This document shows, in pieces, positions 62,387 through 64,000 of a stretch of 64,000 bases of DNA (its first letter is position 1; each line of letters opens with the position of its first letter). Where the stretch lies: the NCBI RefSeq assembly GCF_900129315.1, contig NZ_FQUS01000022.1, positions 26,651 to 90,650 on the forward strand, in the 5' to 3' direction. Origin of the DNA: Fodinibius roseus. GTDB lineage: Bacteria; Bacteroidota; Rhodothermia; Balneolales; Balneolaceae. The notes under the pieces are model-generated. The model was given only the letters and a program-made list of their open reading frames with translations. It did no database searches and had not been told where the DNA came from. A program made the translations under genes and the position numbers.

Positions 62387-62497
62387 AACTATATTGGATA
62401 TTTACTTCAAATAACAAGTAAAACAATAACTATTTGAATATTAAATGGTTTAGTAACTTTTTTATTAATTTATACCGTTAAACGTTATTCTCAAAAC

Positions 62498-63277
62498 ATG
62501 GGTTTTAATTTAAATTACCGTACCAGTTTTTGGACATTGTTTTTTATAAGCTTAGGTGGATTGCTCTTGTTACTTGCCAATGTGATTGAAGAATATAAGA
62601 TCTGGCCATCTTTTTTATCTCAACTTGCAGCAATCATGATGGTTTCTGCAGTGATCAATTATATATTGGAAGAGTATAAGATGGAGAGTATTGCAAATCG
62701 TATTGAAGATGTAGCAATTTTATCTAACGATATAAGTTCTTCTGGGCTTGTTGCAATTCCCCAAGATCAAGATTTTTCTCATAATGTTAATTGGAATCAA
62801 TATTTTGAAGGGGTTAGAGAATTAGATCTTTTTGTAAGCTACGCCAATAGCTGGCGAAATAATCATATCAGTCACTTTAAAAAATTAGCAAAAAGGAGAA
62901 ATTCAAGTGTAAGTGTCATTTTACCTGACTTAGAAGATAGTGATGTGATTTCTGAATTGTCTAGAAGGTATGATTATACTGTAGAATCAGGTAAGGTAAA
63001 AGAAAAAATTGCGACGGCAATTAAAGAATATCAGTACATATTTAATGAGAAAACTCATGCAAAATTTAAAATTTACTTAACTAAAGTTACTCCAGTATAC
63101 TCATTTTATAGGTTTGACAGGATTGGTATTTTAGCTACATATAAGCATAAAAAAGAAAGAGGTGGTGTGCCAACTTTAGTTTTTAAAGAAGGTGGAACCT
63201 TATATGACTTTTTGGAAAAGGAATTGAAATACTTAAAAAACCACTCGAGATTAATTTCGGATGAAGAAGGAAATTAA
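62498..63277 (+). CDS. Two-helix membrane-anchored protein, possible PLD-like effector domain
   Basis: 259 residues. Two transmembrane segments (about 8-27 and 36-54), then a soluble domain of about 190 residues: ELDLFVSYANSWRNN, VSVILPDLEDSDVIS and, later, HAKFKIYLTK and TLVFKEGGTLYDFLEKEL. The order resembles proteins with a phospholipase-D-like fold with an HxK-type piece, but there is no full HKD motif, so this is only a resemblance. A TIR-like or other Rossmann fold is the alternative. The 3' end overlaps the exonuclease gene by 17 bases. Confidence 0.6.
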   Translation: MGFNLNYRTSFWTLFFISLGGLLLLLANVIEEYKIWPSFLSQLAAIMMVSAVINYILEEYKMESIANRIEDVAILSNDISSSGLVAIPQDQDFSHNVNWNQYFEGVRELDLFVSYANSWRNNHISHFKKLAKRRNSSVSVILPDLEDSDVISELSRRYDYTVESGKVKEKIATAIKEYQYIFNEKTHAKFKIYLTKVTPVYSFYRFDRIGILATYKHKKERGGVPTLVFKEGGTLYDFLEKELKYLKNHSRLISDEEGN

Positions 63278-63893
63278 GAAAAACGTTACATTATTTGAAA
63301 ATGACATAGACCCAGACTTCCTGTATTCATTATTGGGTAATAATTATGTTTCAATTGATATAGAAACCTCAGGATTAGACTGGAAGGAGGATAAAATTGC
63401 CACTATTCAGATTTTCACATGTGGGAATATTGCAATAATTAAAATTCAAAATCAAGACTATTCTCCCGATAACCTCATTCATTTGTTTAAAAATAAAAAC
63501 GTCTTAAAAATTTTCCATCATGCAATGTTTGATATAAGATTTATGACGAATAAATGGGGTAGAGTGTTTAGCAATATTGCATGTACAAAAGTAGCATCAA
63601 AATTAGTTAACAATAAAGCAAAAGACCACAGTCTGAAAAAACTCCTTCGAGATCGTTTACAAGTTGGAATTCAAAAAGAATTGTGGAGTAGCAACTGGTT
63701 TAAGAGTTCACTTACTGACGCTCAGGTTAAGTATGCAGTAGATGATGTTCGGTATTTACGTGAACTCTATAGAAGTTTGAAAAGAGAAATTGAAAAAGAA
63801 CAAAAGACAGAGCTGATGCAGGCCTGCTTTGACTTTATACCTAAATTAGCGTGGTTGCAAGTTAATGGCTATGAAGGTGTATTTGAATATTAA
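63261..63893 (+). CDS. DEDDy 3'-5' exonuclease (RNase D-like)
   Basis: 210 residues. Exo I D33-I-E35 (SIDIETSGLD), Exo II D91 (HHAMFDIRFM), Exo III Y158-x3-D162 (YAVDDVRYL): the complete DEDDy active site. It has no HRDC domains, so it is a minimal RNase D/exonuclease domain. It overlaps the preceding membrane-protein gene by 17 bases and is surely co-translated with it. In this defence-gene neighbourhood it may degrade RNA or DNA on activation of its membrane partner. Confidence 0.88.
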   Translation: MKKEIKKNVTLFENDIDPDFLYSLLGNNYVSIDIETSGLDWKEDKIATIQIFTCGNIAIIKIQNQDYSPDNLIHLFKNKNVLKIFHHAMFDIRFMTNKWGRVFSNIACTKVASKLVNNKAKDHSLKKLLRDRLQVGIQKELWSSNWFKSSLTDAQVKYAVDDVRYLRELYRSLKREIEKEQKTELMQACFDFIPKLAWLQVNGYEGVFEY

Positions 63894-64000
63894 GGTAGTG
63901 TAAACTGTAATAGCCACGACTTGATCTGACAGTCAGCCGTTAGAAGTTGGTTTTAGTTGTCAGGTTAATCTCATCTGAGTTTGGCTCTTCCAGAGCTGGT
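63894..64000. other. Window end, no feature
   Basis: Noncoding 107 bases; no copy of the tmRNA 3' end seen. Confidence 0.4.

Larger units (their letters stand above)
48265..64000. mobile_element. Integrative island inserted at tmRNA (right end outside the window)
   Basis: From the 3' end of tmRNA onward there is a tyrosine recombinase pointing inward, RepA-like ATPase, excisionase-like HTH protein, small cargo genes, RadC and defence genes. The 48.3-51 kb and 54-64 kb parts are clearly AT-richer than the core. A copy of the tmRNA 3' end expected as right att site is not in the window (not found up to 64000), so the island is longer than seen. Conjugation genes are not seen, so it may be mobilised in trans. 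Confidence 0.8.

Noticed and set aside
1..64000. CRISPR arrays, rRNA genes, SAM or TPP riboswitches
   Set aside because: None of the regular repeat-spacer patterns or riboswitch core motifs were seen on reading; the three-copy element is not a CRISPR repeat because the copies are 12-24 kb apart.
63894..64000. Right attachment site of the island
   Set aside because: No match to the tmRNA 3' end in the last bases; the border must lie outside the window.

Overview
The window looks like a chromosome segment of a Bacteroidota/Balneolota-type bacterium (Balneola/Fodinibius-like is my best guess; this rests on gene style and not on a database match). Supporting signs are an outer-membrane inventory (patatin fused to a barrel, Omp85 protein, lipoprotein), a Bacteroidota-type promoter (TTG, 19 bases, TAnnTTTG), an IntDOT-like integrase, and weak or absent Shine-Dalgarno sites at most core genes. 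Core genes are of moderate GC; from about 48.3 kb the DNA becomes clearly AT-richer.

Region 1 (1-7.6 kb): 3' part of a relA/spoT gene, an HU/IHF-like protein, ruvX-def-fmt, an ankyrin protein, gapA with a terminator, tRNA-Pro(CGG) and msrB. Region 2 (7.8-17.2 kb) is a sulfur block of two divergent operons. The minus operon (cysM, JAMM protease, sulfur carrier, MoeB/rhodanese) looks like the CysO protein-thiocarboxylate route to cysteine. The plus operon (rhodanese, sulfite reductase, cobA, cysH, sirohaem synthase) is sulfate assimilation. Each is preceded by a short ORF with a run of cysteine codons. The plus leader is followed by a very strong terminator with a matching 12-nt antiterminator segment, which makes a textbook cysteine attenuator.

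Region 3 (17-35 kb): ferredoxin, a secreted GH140-like glycosidase, the complete branched-chain amino-acid operon ilvB-ilvN-ilvC-cimA-leuA-leuC-leuD-leuB with divergent ilvD, then metZ, an OsmC protein, hisIE and hisF. Region 4 (35-48 kb): a 32-residue Cys-rich microprotein, nadE, hisA, a patatin-barrel (type Vd-like) protein, an ATP/ADP-translocase-like carrier fused to HEAT repeats, an Omp85 barrel, a lipoprotein with a possible kinase fold, and tmRNA. A roughly 145-bp interspersed palindromic element occurs three times (1.8, 26.1 and 38.1 kb).

Region 5 (48.3-64 kb, right end not reached) is a genomic island starting exactly at the 3' end of tmRNA: tyrosine recombinase, RepA-like ATPase, excisionase-like HTH protein, small cargo genes each with its own terminator, RadC, and a defence cluster. 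In that cluster a type III-like restriction-modification pair (res, mod) runs with overlapping or abutting genes into a DUF4365-APAZ nuclease and a short, catalytically inactive Argonaute, i.e. a SPARDA-type system. A two-gene unit follows: a two-helix membrane protein whose cytosolic domain may be phospholipase-D-like, overlapping a DEDDy 3'-5' exonuclease, possibly another defence module.
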